From: Nitrospirota bacterium
GTDB taxonomy: Bacteria > Nitrospirota > Leptospirillia > Leptospirillales > Leptospirillaceae
Assembly: GCA_027314645.1 (NCBI GenBank)
Contig: DAHVAL010000003.1
Coordinates: forward strand, 1 to 64,000
DNA: 64,000 bases
Reading direction: 5' to 3'
Shown: positions 46,120 to 56,316 of the stretch, piece after piece
Numbering within the stretch: the stretch's first letter is position 1
Layout: the number at the start of each line of letters is the position of its first letter
Translations under genes and position numbers: made by a program
Notes under the pieces: model-generated
The model's input: the letters and a program-made list of their open reading frames with translations, nothing else
Databases searched by the model: none
What the model was told of the DNA's origin: nothing

Positions 46120-47793
46120 ATGGCCCAGTTCAAATCCCTGTACCGAACATACCGGCCCCAGACTTTTTCCGACCTCGTTGGTCAGGAGGCGGTGGTCCGG
46201 GCTCTTTCCCGGGGCTTCGAATCCGGAAGTCTGACACAGGCCTATCTTTTTTCCGGTGAACGCGGTGTCGGAAAAACGTCCGTCGCAAGGATCCTCGCCA
46301 AAGCCATCAATTGTTCCTCGGGCCCCACCGCCACCCCCTGCCTTCAATGCACGTCTTGCCAGGAGATCGCGGAGGGGCGTTCTCCCGACGTACTCGAAAT
46401 GGACGGGGCCTCTCACACAAGCGTGGAAGACGTCCGGGAAATCCGGGAAGGACTCCGGTACACACCTCTCTCCGGCCGAGCGCGAATCGTGATCATCGAC
46501 GAAGTCCACATGCTGTCGACCTCCGCCTTCAACGCCTTGCTTAAAACCCTTGAAGAACCGCCGGCACATGTGGTCTTCATTCTGGCCACCACCGAAGCCC
46601 ACAAGATTCCGGATACGGTCCTTTCCCGCTGCCAGCATTTCCGATTCCGTCTTCTGACGGTTCCTGAAATCTCGGGCCAAATCGGAAAAGTGACCCAAAC
46701 GGAGGGAATACCCCTCGACCCATCGGTCGTCTCCCTCATCGCCCGCGCGGCGGAAGGGAGCATGCGCGACGCCCTCTCCCTTCTCGACCAGATCCTCCGG
46801 ATCGGGGGGGCCGGGGTCACCCCGGCCGAAGTGGCCGAGCTCCTGGGCGTCACCGACCAGGCGCTCGAGGAATCCCTTCTGCGCGCTCTCCTCACCGGAG
46901 ATCTCGCCTCCACATTCCGGACCGCGCGGACCGTCCTTGATGCGGGGATCGACCCGCGCGCCCAGATCCGGGCCATCGCGCGACTTTTTCGGGATATTCT
47001 TCACAGTCTCCTCGAAGGGGTCTCCCTCGAAAACCCGCGTTATGGGTGGCCCCGGGAAAGCGCAGCCCGCTTCGCCTCCCTTCCGCCGCCCAATCTCTTC
47101 TTCCTGGAACAGGCTCTGTCCGTCCTGGTGCGCGGTGAAGACGATCTCCGGCGATCGCCCCAACCTCCCATTACCTTCGAACTGCTTCTGGCCAGGATCT
47201 GCCACCTTGAGGCGGTGCTTCCCCTTCCCGACCTGCTTCTTGGCCTGACTGCACATTCTGAGCGGTCCTCCGACCCCGGATCTCCCCGTTTCCCACCCCG
47301 GCCGTCCGCGCCCAATGATCCGCCGTCGACCCATTCCGTCTTCCCCGACCCCGTTCCGGATCTTCCGGAGCCGCCTCCCCCGCAGAATTCCCTCGCGTCC
47401 ACCCAGGAAGGCCCCCTCGACCTCAGATTGCCTTCCGACTGGCCGAAAGCCCTGGGGCGTCTTTCCCATGAGATGCGCGCCCTTCTCGAATCCGCCCGCA
47501 TCGTCCGCTTTGAACAAGATTGCCTCCTCCTCGACACAGGCAACTCCTTTTTCAACAACCGGATCACCACCAATCGGGAGACACTAGGCCGCGCCCTCTC
47601 AGAAGCGGTACAATCCCCTTCAACGATCAAAGTCGACACCCCTTCCCAAGGATCCGGACCCCCGGGAAAGGGCGGAAAAACCCTTCCCCCACCCCCTCTC
47701 GTTTCCGAGGCGGCGACTCTCTTCGGATCGGAGATCATCGGAGTTCGGACGAAAAAACATTCCCCGGAAGATCAATCAGGAGACACACAATAA
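46120..47793 (+). CDS. dnaX: DNA polymerase III subunit gamma/tau
   Basis: YRTYRPQTFSDLVGQEAVV, GERGVGKTSVARILAKAINC, zinc motif, EVHMLSTSAFNALLKTLEEPP. Start corrected from 45886, which would run through the tRNA and SRP RNA. Confidence 0.95.
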   Translation: MAQFKSLYRTYRPQTFSDLVGQEAVVRALSRGFESGSLTQAYLFSGERGVGKTSVARILAKAINCSSGPTATPCLQCTSCQEIAEGRSPDVLEMDGASHTSVEDVREIREGLRYTPLSGRARIVIIDEVHMLSTSAFNALLKTLEEPPAHVVFILATTEAHKIPDTVLSRCQHFRFRLLTVPEISGQIGKVTQTEGIPLDPSVVSLIARAAEGSMRDALSLLDQILRIGGAGVTPAEVAELLGVTDQALEESLLRALLTGDLASTFRTARTVLDAGIDPRAQIRAIARLFRDILHSLLEGVSLENPRYGWPRESAARFASLPPPNLFFLEQALSVLVRGEDDLRRSPQPPITFELLLARICHLEAVLPLPDLLLGLTAHSERSSDPGSPRFPPRPSAPNDPPSTHSVFPDPVPDLPEPPPPQNSLASTQEGPLDLRLPSDWPKALGRLSHEMRALLESARIVRFEQDCLLLDTGNSFFNNRITTNRETLGRALSEAVQSPSTIKVDTPSQGSGPPGKGGKTLPPPPLVSEAATLFGSEIIGVRTKKHSPEDQSGDTQ

Positions 47794-48122
47794 TGTTTGG
47801 ACAGGACTTCTTGAAAAAAGCCCAGGAAATGCAGGAAAAGATGGGGCGCATTCAGCAGGAGATTTCCGGGACGGTGGTCAATGGAACCTCCGGGGGAGGC
47901 CTTGTGACCGTCACGATGAACGGGAGGAACGAGGTCCTCGCCGTTCGGATCGCTCCGCAACTTTTCAAGGACGAGGACCCGACAGTCGTCGAAGACCTGA
48001 TTGCCGCCGCAGTCAATGACGCGGTTCGGAAAATTCAGGAGGCGGTCTCCCGGGCGATGCAGGACCTCACGGGCCTCCCCGGTGGAAACCCCCTGGGACC
48101 CTTGGGAATCCCCGGCCTTTGA
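47793..48122 (+). CDS. YbaB/EbfC nucleoid-associated protein
   Basis: FLKKAQEMQEKMGRIQQEI...GLVTVTMNGRNEVLAVRI; dnaX-recR synteny. Confidence 0.93.
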   Translation: MFGQDFLKKAQEMQEKMGRIQQEISGTVVNGTSGGGLVTVTMNGRNEVLAVRIAPQLFKDEDPTVVEDLIAAAVNDAVRKIQEAVSRAMQDLTGLPGGNPLGPLGIPGL

Positions 48123-48769
48123 TGGACCGGCGCCCCAGGCCGCAAAAGCCGGCCTTCCCCGAACCCTTTGCCCGTCTTGTGGACGCGTTTCGTCGCCTCC
48201 CCGGAATCGGCTCGAAGACCGCCACGCGTCTCGCCTTTCATCTTCTCCTCTCCACGGAAGAAGAACGCTCCTCCCTGACAGGCGCCCTCGAAACGCTCGC
48301 CAGTCAGCTCGTCGCCTGCAAGGACTGCCGGAACATCGTCGAACGGGACGCGGGCGATCCGGAGGCTCCCTTGCGGTGCGCAATCTGCCTCGATCCTTCC
48401 CGTGACCGGACCATCCTGATCGTCGTAGAAGACATTCAGACCCTCTATTCTCTTGAGAAGTCAGGAGAGTTCCGGGGACTTTATCATGTGCTTGAAGGAA
48501 GACTCTCCCCGCTGGAGGGCGTCAATCCCGAGAAGCTCCGCATCAAGGAACTTCTGGACCGCCTGAACGATCCGGTTGTCCGGGAGGTCATTCTTGCGAC
48601 CTCTCCGACTACCGACGGGGAAGCGACCGCGCTTTACCTGTCGAGGCTCATCAAGCCGATGGGCATCCGCGTGAGCCGGATCGCCTTCGGGATCCCTGTG
48701 GGCCTTGAAATCGAATATGTCGACGAAGTGACTCTGATCCGCGCCGTCGAAGGACGCCATCCATTTTGA
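48119..48769 (+). CDS. recR: Recombination protein RecR
   Basis: LVDAFRRLPGIGSKTATRLAFHLL; CKDCRNIV...CAIC; Toprim ILIVVEDIQTLYSLE. Confidence 0.95.
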   Translation: MMDRRPRPQKPAFPEPFARLVDAFRRLPGIGSKTATRLAFHLLLSTEEERSSLTGALETLASQLVACKDCRNIVERDAGDPEAPLRCAICLDPSRDRTILIVVEDIQTLYSLEKSGEFRGLYHVLEGRLSPLEGVNPEKLRIKELLDRLNDPVVREVILATSPTTDGEATALYLSRLIKPMGIRVSRIAFGIPVGLEIEYVDEVTLIRAVEGRHPF

Positions 48770-48821
48770 CAAGAACATTCTAGAGGGCCGGAGTCCACGC
48801 ACCCGGTGAGGTTGTATCCCC

Positions 48822-50456
48822 ATGACATCTGTTCCGACCAACGAGGAATCCTCTCTTTCGCAGGAAATTGAAAGACGACGGACCTTCGCCATCATCAGCC
48901 ATCCCGATGCCGGAAAAACGACCCTGACCGAAAAGCTTCTTCTCTATGGGGGGGCCATTCACCTGGCGGGGTCGATCAAGGCAAGAAAGGCGGCCCGTTA
49001 TGCCACCAGCGACTGGATGGAAATCGAGCGCCAGCGGGGCATCAGCGTCACCAGCAGCGCCCTCGCGTTCGAATTTGAGAACCACACCCTGAACATTCTC
49101 GATACGCCAGGGCACAAGGATTTCAGCGAAGACACCTTCCGGACTCTCGAAGCGGTCGATTCGGTGGTGATGCTCCTTGACGGCGCGAAGGGGATCGAGC
49201 CCCAAACACTTAAGCTCTTCGAAGTCGCCCGCATGCGATCCCTCCCGATTCTCACCTTCATCAACAAGGTGGACCGTGAAGGCGTCGACCCGTTCAATCT
49301 TCTTTCCGACATCGAGCGTACGCTCGATATTTCCGCGCTCCCCTTCGACTGGCCGATCGGATCGGGCAACCGGTTCCGGGGACTTTGGGACCTGGGCCGC
49401 CAGGAGGTCCACCTTTACGAGTCGGTGGACCATGGAGGAGCGAAGGCTGTTGATCGGAGGCTTCTGGCGAACGACCCGGCCGTCGAGCCAATCCTCGCGG
49501 AACTTCCCGACCGGGAGGGCTTCATGGACGAGATCGCGCTCCTCTCCCACGAGGAAAGTTCCTTCGACCGGAAGAAATTTCTGTCCGGGCGCATGACCCC
49601 TGTTTTTTTTGGGAGTGCCCTCAACAATTTCGGGGTCGAACTCTTCCTCCGGGCCTTTCTTGACATGGCGCCTCCTCCACGGGCGTACCACTCGGACAAA
49701 GGGCCGATCGCTCCCGACCATCCGGCCTTTTCGGGATTTGTTTTCAAGATCCAGGCCAACATGGACCCCCAGCATCGGGACCGTTTTGCCTTTATTCGCG
49801 TCTGTTCCGGCCGTTTCCAAAGGGAAATGTGCGTCACCAACGCCACGACCGGAAAAACCCTCCGCCTGTCGAAAACCATTCAATTTCTGGGACAGAAGCG
49901 GGAACGGGTGGAGGAAGCCTGGCCCGGAGACATCATTGGGCTCCACGACCCGGGGGTGTTCCGGATCGGGGATACCCTCTGCGAAAAAGGGGTGTTCCAC
50001 TTCGAGGGGATACCCTCGTTCTCCCCCGAGCTTTTCGGGCGGGTCGTCCTGGAAGATCCCTTAAAACGGAAACACCTCAAGAAAGGGTTGGACCAGCTGT
50101 CGGAAGAAGGGGCGATCCAGGTGTTCCAGCTCGATCCCCATGGGGAACGGGACATGATCGTCGGGGCGGTGGGAGCTCTTCAGCTGGAAGTGTTGAAATT
50201 CAGGCTCGAGCATGAATACAACGTCAAGGCCCGACTCGAACCCGTCGGCTATGACCGGGCACGATGGATGACCGGAAACGCGGAACAAATCCAGGCGATC
50301 TCCGGAACGCTCGACACCCTCCTGGTCTATGACCGGGAGCTTAAGCCGGTCGCCCTTTTCAGAAACGAATGGGCTCTCCGCTACGTCGTCGAGAAGTATC
50401 CGAAGGTCGCGTTCCATGGGACCTCCCCCAGGGCCTTTCATGAAGAGAAGGAGTGA
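48822..50456 (+). CDS. prfC: Peptide chain release factor 3
   Basis: RRRTFAIISHPDAGKTTLTEKLLLYGGAIHLAGSIKARKAARYATSDWMEIERQRGISVTSS. Confidence 0.96.
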   Translation: MTSVPTNEESSLSQEIERRRTFAIISHPDAGKTTLTEKLLLYGGAIHLAGSIKARKAARYATSDWMEIERQRGISVTSSALAFEFENHTLNILDTPGHKDFSEDTFRTLEAVDSVVMLLDGAKGIEPQTLKLFEVARMRSLPILTFINKVDREGVDPFNLLSDIERTLDISALPFDWPIGSGNRFRGLWDLGRQEVHLYESVDHGGAKAVDRRLLANDPAVEPILAELPDREGFMDEIALLSHEESSFDRKKFLSGRMTPVFFGSALNNFGVELFLRAFLDMAPPPRAYHSDKGPIAPDHPAFSGFVFKIQANMDPQHRDRFAFIRVCSGRFQREMCVTNATTGKTLRLSKTIQFLGQKRERVEEAWPGDIIGLHDPGVFRIGDTLCEKGVFHFEGIPSFSPELFGRVVLEDPLKRKHLKKGLDQLSEEGAIQVFQLDPHGERDMIVGAVGALQLEVLKFRLEHEYNVKARLEPVGYDRARWMTGNAEQIQAISGTLDTLLVYDRELKPVALFRNEWALRYVVEKYPKVAFHGTSPRAFHEEKE

Positions 50457-50475
50457 AGCCCCGGGGGCCGGATTC

Positions 50476-53400
50476 CTATTGGAAGGAACTGGAGCGGGCT
50501 CTGGCCCGTCGAATTTCCGAGGGCTCTCCTTCGGGGTTGATCAAAGGAAGCTGTCCCGTCATGGAGTAGACGACGGGAAGGACAAGCAGGGTGAAGACGA
50601 TCGTGGTCAGAACGCCTCCCACAATCACGATGGCGAGCGGTTTTTGGGCCTGATTTCCGATCCCTGCCGACAACGCGGCCGGTAGGAGGCCAAGGCCCGC
50701 AAGGAGGGCGGTCATCAACACCGGTCTGACGCGAAGATTCCCCCCCTGGATCAGGGCCTCCCGCATCGAGAGCCCTTCCCGTCTGAGGTTTGTCACGAAA
50801 TTGATCAAAATCATTCCATCCTGGATGGCGATCCCGAAGAGCGAGAGAAACCCTAACGCCGCCGAAATGCTCAGGTGGTGTCCCGTCATGAGAAGAGCCC
50901 ATACCCCACCGGTGATCGCAACCGGGACGCTCAGGATCTGGACGAGGGCGTATTTGATCGACCGATAGGCCCAATAGAGAAGGAGGAAGATCAGGCCGAC
51001 CGCGAGCGGGACCAGAAGGGCCAGCCTGTGCTGGGCCTCTTTCATTTCCTTATATTCTCCGTACCATCGGATTCTGTATCCGGGGGGGAGATGAAGCCGG
51101 TTTGCGATTTCTCGCTTCGCCGCATCGACTGAGGACCCGATATCCCGCCCCCGTATGGAGAACTTGACCGGGATGTACCGGGAGTTGGACTCCCGGAAGA
51201 TATAGGAGTTTCCGATCTTGAGAGAGATGTGGGCAAGCTGCGATAAGGGAATGTGCGACCCGTCCGGGCTGTCCACCGGAATCCCCTTGATCGCCTCGAT
51301 ATCCTTCCTGTAGGGACGGGCAAGCCGGACCGTCACATCAAACCGTTTTTCGTTCTTCAGAACCTGGGTGACCGCCACCCCGCCAACCGCCGCCTGAATG
51401 ACCCCTTCGACATCGGCCACATGGATCCCGTACCGGGCGCAGGCGAGGGCATCCACTTGGATATCGAGTTCGGGACCTCCCCGAATTCTGAAGAGTCCCA
51501 AATCATGGAATCCTGGGATTCCTCCCAGAAGTCCGATCGCCCGGTGTGCAAGACCCTCGAGGACAACGGGATCGGGACCATAGATCTTCAGGCTGTTCTG
51601 CCCTTTGACCCCCGATACCGCCTCTTCCACGTTATCCTCGATGTACTGGGAAATGTTGAAGGTCACCCCCGGAATCGTCTTAAGGCGCCCCATCACCTCC
51701 GTCTCGATCCGGGTTTTTGATATTCCTTTTCTCCATTGGTTATGGGGTTTGAAGAAAACTGCAAATTCCGCATTCCAGAATCCGCCGACGTCATAGGCGT
51801 CATCGGGGCGTCCTTCCTCCGAGACCACGGTTTTCACCTCGGGAACCGCCAGAATCTCTCTCCGGATTCCATCGGTGACCCGTGCACCATAGTCAAGACT
51901 GATCGCCGCGGGATAGGTCGCCCGGATATAAAGATTGTTTTCTTCAAGCTTCGGAAGAAACTCCGACCCCAATCGGGGCAGGGCGAACCCCACCGTCAGG
52001 ACAAGAAAGATGAATGCGGCCGACAACACAAGACGCGGACGGTCGAGAACAAAGAGGAGGACGGCGTCGTATCCTTTTTTGACCACCCTCATCAGGGGTG
52101 TGTCGGGGTGGAACCCCACATTTTTGAGAAGGACCGAAGAAAATGCCGGAGAGAGAGTCATGGAGAGGATGACCGCGGCTAAAAGACCTCCCCCCATGGT
52201 GTAGGCCATGGGCACGAAGATTTTCCCTTCGATGCCGCTCATGAACAGAAGAGGAACATAGGCGCCGAACACGATCAAGGTGGAAAACACCGTGGCCGAC
52301 TGGACCTCGGTGACGGCATTGTAGACCACCACGAAGATGGACGGTCGGTCGGATCCTACAGTCCCTCCGGTCAGATGGCGGTAAATATTTTCCACCACGA
52401 TCACGGACGCGTCGACCAAAATGCCGAAGTCGATGGCTCCCAGCGACAGGAGATTGGCCGACACGCCATGAACCTTCATGATGGAGAAGGCAGTTAACAG
52501 CGCCACGGGAATCGTGACGGCGACGATGATGGCTGACCGGAGGTTTCCAAGGAAGAGGTAAAGGGTGAGAAAGACCAGGCCGATCCCCATCGAGAGATTT
52601 TCAAGAACGGTGTGAAGGGTCCAGCTCATCAGCTGGGTCCGGTCGTAAAACGGCAGGAGATGGACCCCGGGAGGAAGGTCATGCGCCCGGATCTCGGCGA
52701 CTTTCTCATGAATCCTCTTCATGACGTGGCGGGTGTTCGCTCCGCGAAGAAGGAGGACCACCCCTTCCACCGTATCGTTTTCAAGATTTCTCCCCACCCT
52801 TCCCAGGCGGGGCTGGGGGCCGATCTGGATTGACGCGATATAGCGAAGAAGGATGGGGGTCCCCTTGACCTCTCCGACCATGATATTGCCGATATCTTCC
52901 CGATTCTTGAGGAGCCCCAGACCCCGGACGACCGCGGCCGTTTCGCCGAAGGTCATCACGTAGGCGCCGACATTGTTGTTGGCCGCCGAAACCGATGAAA
53001 GCACCTGGGAGAGCGGAATATTGAAATTTCTTAACTTGGCCAAGTCGACCAGAATCTGGTATTGGCGGATCCACCCGCCCATCCCGGACTCGTCGGCCAC
53101 CCCCGGTATCTCCTTGAAACGGCGTTCGAGGACCCAGTCGTCCAGGGTTTTGAGCTGATCGAGCGGGGCTCCGGTGAGGGTGTAGCGGAACACCTCCCCT
53201 GTGGCGGGGGTGTTGATATCGAGAACGGGGGTGACTCCCGCCGGGAGATTGGCCTGGGAAATGCGGTTGAAGATCCTGTGGCGGGCCTCGAAATCATCGA
53301 CTCCATCTTTAAAAACGGCGATCACGACCGAGAGCCCGTACATCGAGATGGACCTCTGGGTCTTCATCCCGGGAGTCCCATTGATCGCGATTTCAACCGG

Positions 53401-53598
53401 AAGCGTGATCTGCCGCTCGACCTCTTCGGCCCCCCGCCCGGCCCATTGGGTCAGGACGCGCACCTCGAGCGGAGAGACGTCGGGATAGGGTTCTATCTGA
53501 AGATTTTCATAGGAAAAGATGCCGACCACGGAAAGGGACAGGGCGACCAAAAAGACGATCACCCGCTCCCGGATCGCGAAAGCCACGAGGTGTTTCAC
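50476..53598 (-). CDS. Heavy-metal RND efflux pump, CzcA/CusA family
   Basis: YPDVSPLEVRVLTQWAGRGAEEVERQITLPVEIAINGTPGM; TM4 GAIDFGILVDASVIVVEN. Confidence 0.93.
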   Translation of the reverse strand: MKHLVAFAIRERVIVFLVALSLSVVGIFSYENLQIEPYPDVSPLEVRVLTQWAGRGAEEVERQITLPVEIAINGTPGMKTQRSISMYGLSVVIAVFKDGVDDFEARHRIFNRISQANLPAGVTPVLDINTPATGEVFRYTLTGAPLDQLKTLDDWVLERRFKEIPGVADESGMGGWIRQYQILVDLAKLRNFNIPLSQVLSSVSAANNNVGAYVMTFGETAAVVRGLGLLKNREDIGNIMVGEVKGTPILLRYIASIQIGPQPRLGRVGRNLENDTVEGVVLLLRGANTRHVMKRIHEKVAEIRAHDLPPGVHLLPFYDRTQLMSWTLHTVLENLSMGIGLVFLTLYLFLGNLRSAIIVAVTIPVALLTAFSIMKVHGVSANLLSLGAIDFGILVDASVIVVENIYRHLTGGTVGSDRPSIFVVVYNAVTEVQSATVFSTLIVFGAYVPLLFMSGIEGKIFVPMAYTMGGGLLAAVILSMTLSPAFSSVLLKNVGFHPDTPLMRVVKKGYDAVLLFVLDRPRLVLSAAFIFLVLTVGFALPRLGSEFLPKLEENNLYIRATYPAAISLDYGARVTDGIRREILAVPEVKTVVSEEGRPDDAYDVGGFWNAEFAVFFKPHNQWRKGISKTRIETEVMGRLKTIPGVTFNISQYIEDNVEEAVSGVKGQNSLKIYGPDPVVLEGLAHRAIGLLGGIPGFHDLGLFRIRGGPELDIQVDALACARYGIHVADVEGVIQAAVGGVAVTQVLKNEKRFDVTVRLARPYRKDIEAIKGIPVDSPDGSHIPLSQLAHISLKIGNSYIFRESNSRYIPVKFSIRGRDIGSSVDAAKREIANRLHLPPGYRIRWYGEYKEMKEAQHRLALLVPLAVGLIFLLLYWAYRSIKYALVQILSVPVAITGGVWALLMTGHHLSISAALGFLSLFGIAIQDGMILINFVTNLRREGLSMREALIQGGNLRVRPVLMTALLAGLGLLPAALSAGIGNQAQKPLAIVIVGGVLTTIVFTLLVLPVVYSMTGQLPLINPEGEPSEIRRARARSSSFQ

Positions 53599-54725
53599 GG
53601 ATGAGGCCTCCCGATCCGGCCGAAGGGGGAGGGAGTTCCCGTGGCTTGACTCAGATTGGTCTCCCGGATGCCTTCAAGAAGGAGGGCGCCCTTCACGGCC
53701 ACTTTCTCTCCCGGAACAAGGCCCGATTCGATGCGGACCCATCCCTGCTCTTCCCGCCCCGGCTCAACCTCCCGCGGCACGAAGACACCGGAGGACTGCT
53801 CGACGAACACATGGTACCCATGTTCGTCCCTTAAGAGGGCCCCTTCCGAAACGGCCACCACCGGCCGGGGTATCGAAAGCCTGATGCGGACCGTCGCAAA
53901 CATTCCCGGTTTCAGCAGCCGGTCCGGATTGGGGATTTCGGCTCTCACATGGAAGGTGCGGGTATTGGGGTCCACCATGCCCCCCAAATAGACGATTTTT
54001 CCCGAAAAGACTTTGCCGGGATAGGCGACGGCTTCAACGGAGACCATCTGTCCGGTCCGAACAAGGGGAAAGTCCCTTTCATAGATGTCCATATAGACGA
54101 GAAGACTTGAGATGTCGGCGATGGTCATAAGCTGGTCGCCAGGATTCATGAACAGTCCGGCCCGAAGGGAGGAGGTCAGGATCACCCCGGCCCTGGGGGC
54201 ATGAAGGGTCAGATACCGGGACACGTGCTTCGTGTTGGAAATTGCGTCGATATCGGCCTGGGATGCCCCCATGAGGCGAAGCTTCCTATCGGCGGCCATG
54301 ATGTAGCCTCCGCTTTCGGCCCGGTTCGAGAGGGTGCTGGCCACCTTGTACGCGTTCAACAGCTCCACCTCGGCGGTGGTGTAGTCGGGGCTATAGACAT
54401 AGGCCAGGGGGGCGTCCTTATGGACCTTTTGGCCTTCGAAGGCCAGGACTCTGACCTCCCGTCCCGCCACCCGGGCAGACACGATCGAGACCTTTTCCTC
54501 GTCGAAGTTGAGCGTTCCGGTGCGATGGAGTTCGATCTCCATCTCCTTCTTTTCGACAGGAACGGCCTCGACCCATCCGGACCTCTGCTGCTCTGGGGTC
54601 AGTCGGACGCTGAGATCGGCCGGTTCGGCCGACACGGCATCGCGGCTCCCATGCCACGAGGGTCCCCAGATAAGACCTCCCGCCAGGAGAGCGATCCCCG
54701 CACCCGCCATTACAACCTTCCGCAT
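53595..54725 (-). CDS. Efflux RND periplasmic adaptor subunit (CusB/CzcB family)
   Basis: RTGTLNFDEEKVSIVSARVAGREVRVLAFEGQKVHKDAPLAYVYSPD; APRAGVIL; overlaps the RND gene. Confidence 0.9.
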   Translation of the reverse strand: MRKVVMAGAGIALLAGGLIWGPSWHGSRDAVSAEPADLSVRLTPEQQRSGWVEAVPVEKKEMEIELHRTGTLNFDEEKVSIVSARVAGREVRVLAFEGQKVHKDAPLAYVYSPDYTTAEVELLNAYKVASTLSNRAESGGYIMAADRKLRLMGASQADIDAISNTKHVSRYLTLHAPRAGVILTSSLRAGLFMNPGDQLMTIADISSLLVYMDIYERDFPLVRTGQMVSVEAVAYPGKVFSGKIVYLGGMVDPNTRTFHVRAEIPNPDRLLKPGMFATVRIRLSIPRPVVAVSEGALLRDEHGYHVFVEQSSGVFVPREVEPGREEQGWVRIESGLVPGEKVAVKGALLLEGIRETNLSQATGTPSPFGRIGRPHP

Positions 54726-54816
54726 TCAAACCTTCCTTTCTCTCCCATCGATCGGGGTGCAGGTTGACCTGTTTCCCTATCCTGGGATCACGTCCAAACC
54801 GAGCCCGGCTGTGTCC

Positions 54817-56277
54817 CTAGGGAAGCGGAGATCCAACGGCGGCCTCGAGATTGCTCAGGGCCTGATAGTAAGCGATCAGGCTCTGATACCGGTTGTACTG
54901 GGCCTGGCGATAGGCCTGAACGGCATTGATCAGGTAGAGAAAATCATTTTTCTGATTCTCATACCCCGTAAGGGCGAGTTCGAAGGCCAGCCGGGACTGG
55001 GGGAGAATGTTGTCGACATTCATCCGAAATTGCTGGTAGGCGAGCTCAACCTGAGCATAAAGCGTATCCACTGCCAAACGGACCTGGGCCGACTGCCACT
55101 GGTACTGCCAGTCGGCGGCCCGGAGCATTTCCTTCTGGGAGCGATACTGAAGGTTCTGTTTGATCGGGGCAAATATCGGGACATTGATCTGGACGCCCAC
55201 GTACCAGCAGTTGATCCCGGAAAATCCGTAGCAGGACTCCCCGCCTTCCGATCCGGTCAATTGGTAGTCCGGAAAGAAGCCGAGCTTCGCGAGCGTCAGC
55301 TGGTGACGGTTTAAATCCACCGTCGCGCGGGCCGACAGGAGGTCGGGGCGATTTTCAATGGCCCGGCCTTCGAGATCCGCCATGGAATAATGGAGCAGAG
55401 TCGGATCCGGAAGCCGTTCGACCGTGGTCGACCGTTTCATGGAAAATCCGAGCAGCATGTTGAGCTGTTTTCTGGCCACCGCGATCTGGTATTTCACATT
55501 GAGGCGATCGAGCTGCGCCTGGGACAGGGCCACCCGTGCATTCACCACATCGAGGATCTGAACCGATCCGACGGACAATTTGGCCTTGGTGATCTCCAGC
55601 ACCCGCAGGAGCCAGGTCCGAAGCTGGTCGTTTAAGCGGAGATTCTCTCCCGACAGGAGAAGCTGGTAGCAGGCCAGCTCGGTCTGATTGCGAAGCTGTA
55701 CACGCTGAACCCGATACCCCTCGAAGGCGATCCGGGTGTTGTCTTTGTTGATTCTGAACCCGGCCTGCGCTTTCCCGGGGAAGAGAAAGGACTGGACGAT
55801 CGCCCAGTTGTTCCCGCTCTCATAAGGAAGGCCGATGTTTTGCAGCCCCTGGAAGCTGCTTCCATTGGCCAGGACGCTCTGGGCGGTCCCCTGTTCGCCG
55901 CCGCCGTACTCCCATTGGAGCAGGGGATCGGCCGGAGCGAAGGCCGTCGGCTCAAGCTCCTTCGTTCCACTCCAGATTTTTTGATAGGAGAGAATATTGG
56001 GGTTCTTTTCGAGGGCGATCCGGACGGCCTGCGCGACCGTCAACGGCGGCTCCCCGATCTCCTCAGGGGATTTCGTGGAACCTCCGGCCTCCTTGGGGCT
56101 TGAAAGCCCCGTCTTTCCCTGGGGATCCGGCGCCGCCCCCACCCATGAATCGGTCCAGACAAAAAAACCCACTCCCACCATGGCCCAGAGTATCCCGCGG
56201 ACCATCCGCCTTCTGGTCCCTCCATCGTTCACCACAGTCGGCTCCAATATATGAGACATTGTATCAAATTGAGACAT
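54817..56277 (-). CDS. TolC-family outer-membrane efflux protein (CzcC/CusC type)
   Basis: LTVAQAVRIALEKNPNI; NRPDLLSARATVDLNRHQLTLAKLGFFPDYQL. Confidence 0.9.
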   Translation of the reverse strand: MSQFDTMSHILEPTVVNDGGTRRRMVRGILWAMVGVGFFVWTDSWVGAAPDPQGKTGLSSPKEAGGSTKSPEEIGEPPLTVAQAVRIALEKNPNILSYQKIWSGTKELEPTAFAPADPLLQWEYGGGEQGTAQSVLANGSSFQGLQNIGLPYESGNNWAIVQSFLFPGKAQAGFRINKDNTRIAFEGYRVQRVQLRNQTELACYQLLLSGENLRLNDQLRTWLLRVLEITKAKLSVGSVQILDVVNARVALSQAQLDRLNVKYQIAVARKQLNMLLGFSMKRSTTVERLPDPTLLHYSMADLEGRAIENRPDLLSARATVDLNRHQLTLAKLGFFPDYQLTGSEGGESCYGFSGINCWYVGVQINVPIFAPIKQNLQYRSQKEMLRAADWQYQWQSAQVRLAVDTLYAQVELAYQQFRMNVDNILPQSRLAFELALTGYENQKNDFLYLINAVQAYRQAQYNRYQSLIAYYQALSNLEAAVGSPLP

Positions 56278-56316
56278 CCAACGGTCCTTTCCCCAGGCGC
56301 CCTCATCTGAGCCTGT

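Noticed and set aside
46024-47517. Very long antisense ORFs (e.g. 497 aa opposite dnaX, 434 aa at 1206-2510 opposite fliI, 406 aa at 48780-50000 opposite prfC)
   Set aside because: They sit opposite strongly recognised genes and are expected from high GC at third codon positions; no protein-like motifs.
47640-47760. Programmed frameshift site for dnaX tau/gamma
   Set aside because: Only a short GGAAAAAC run; no convincing slippery heptamer with a downstream structure.
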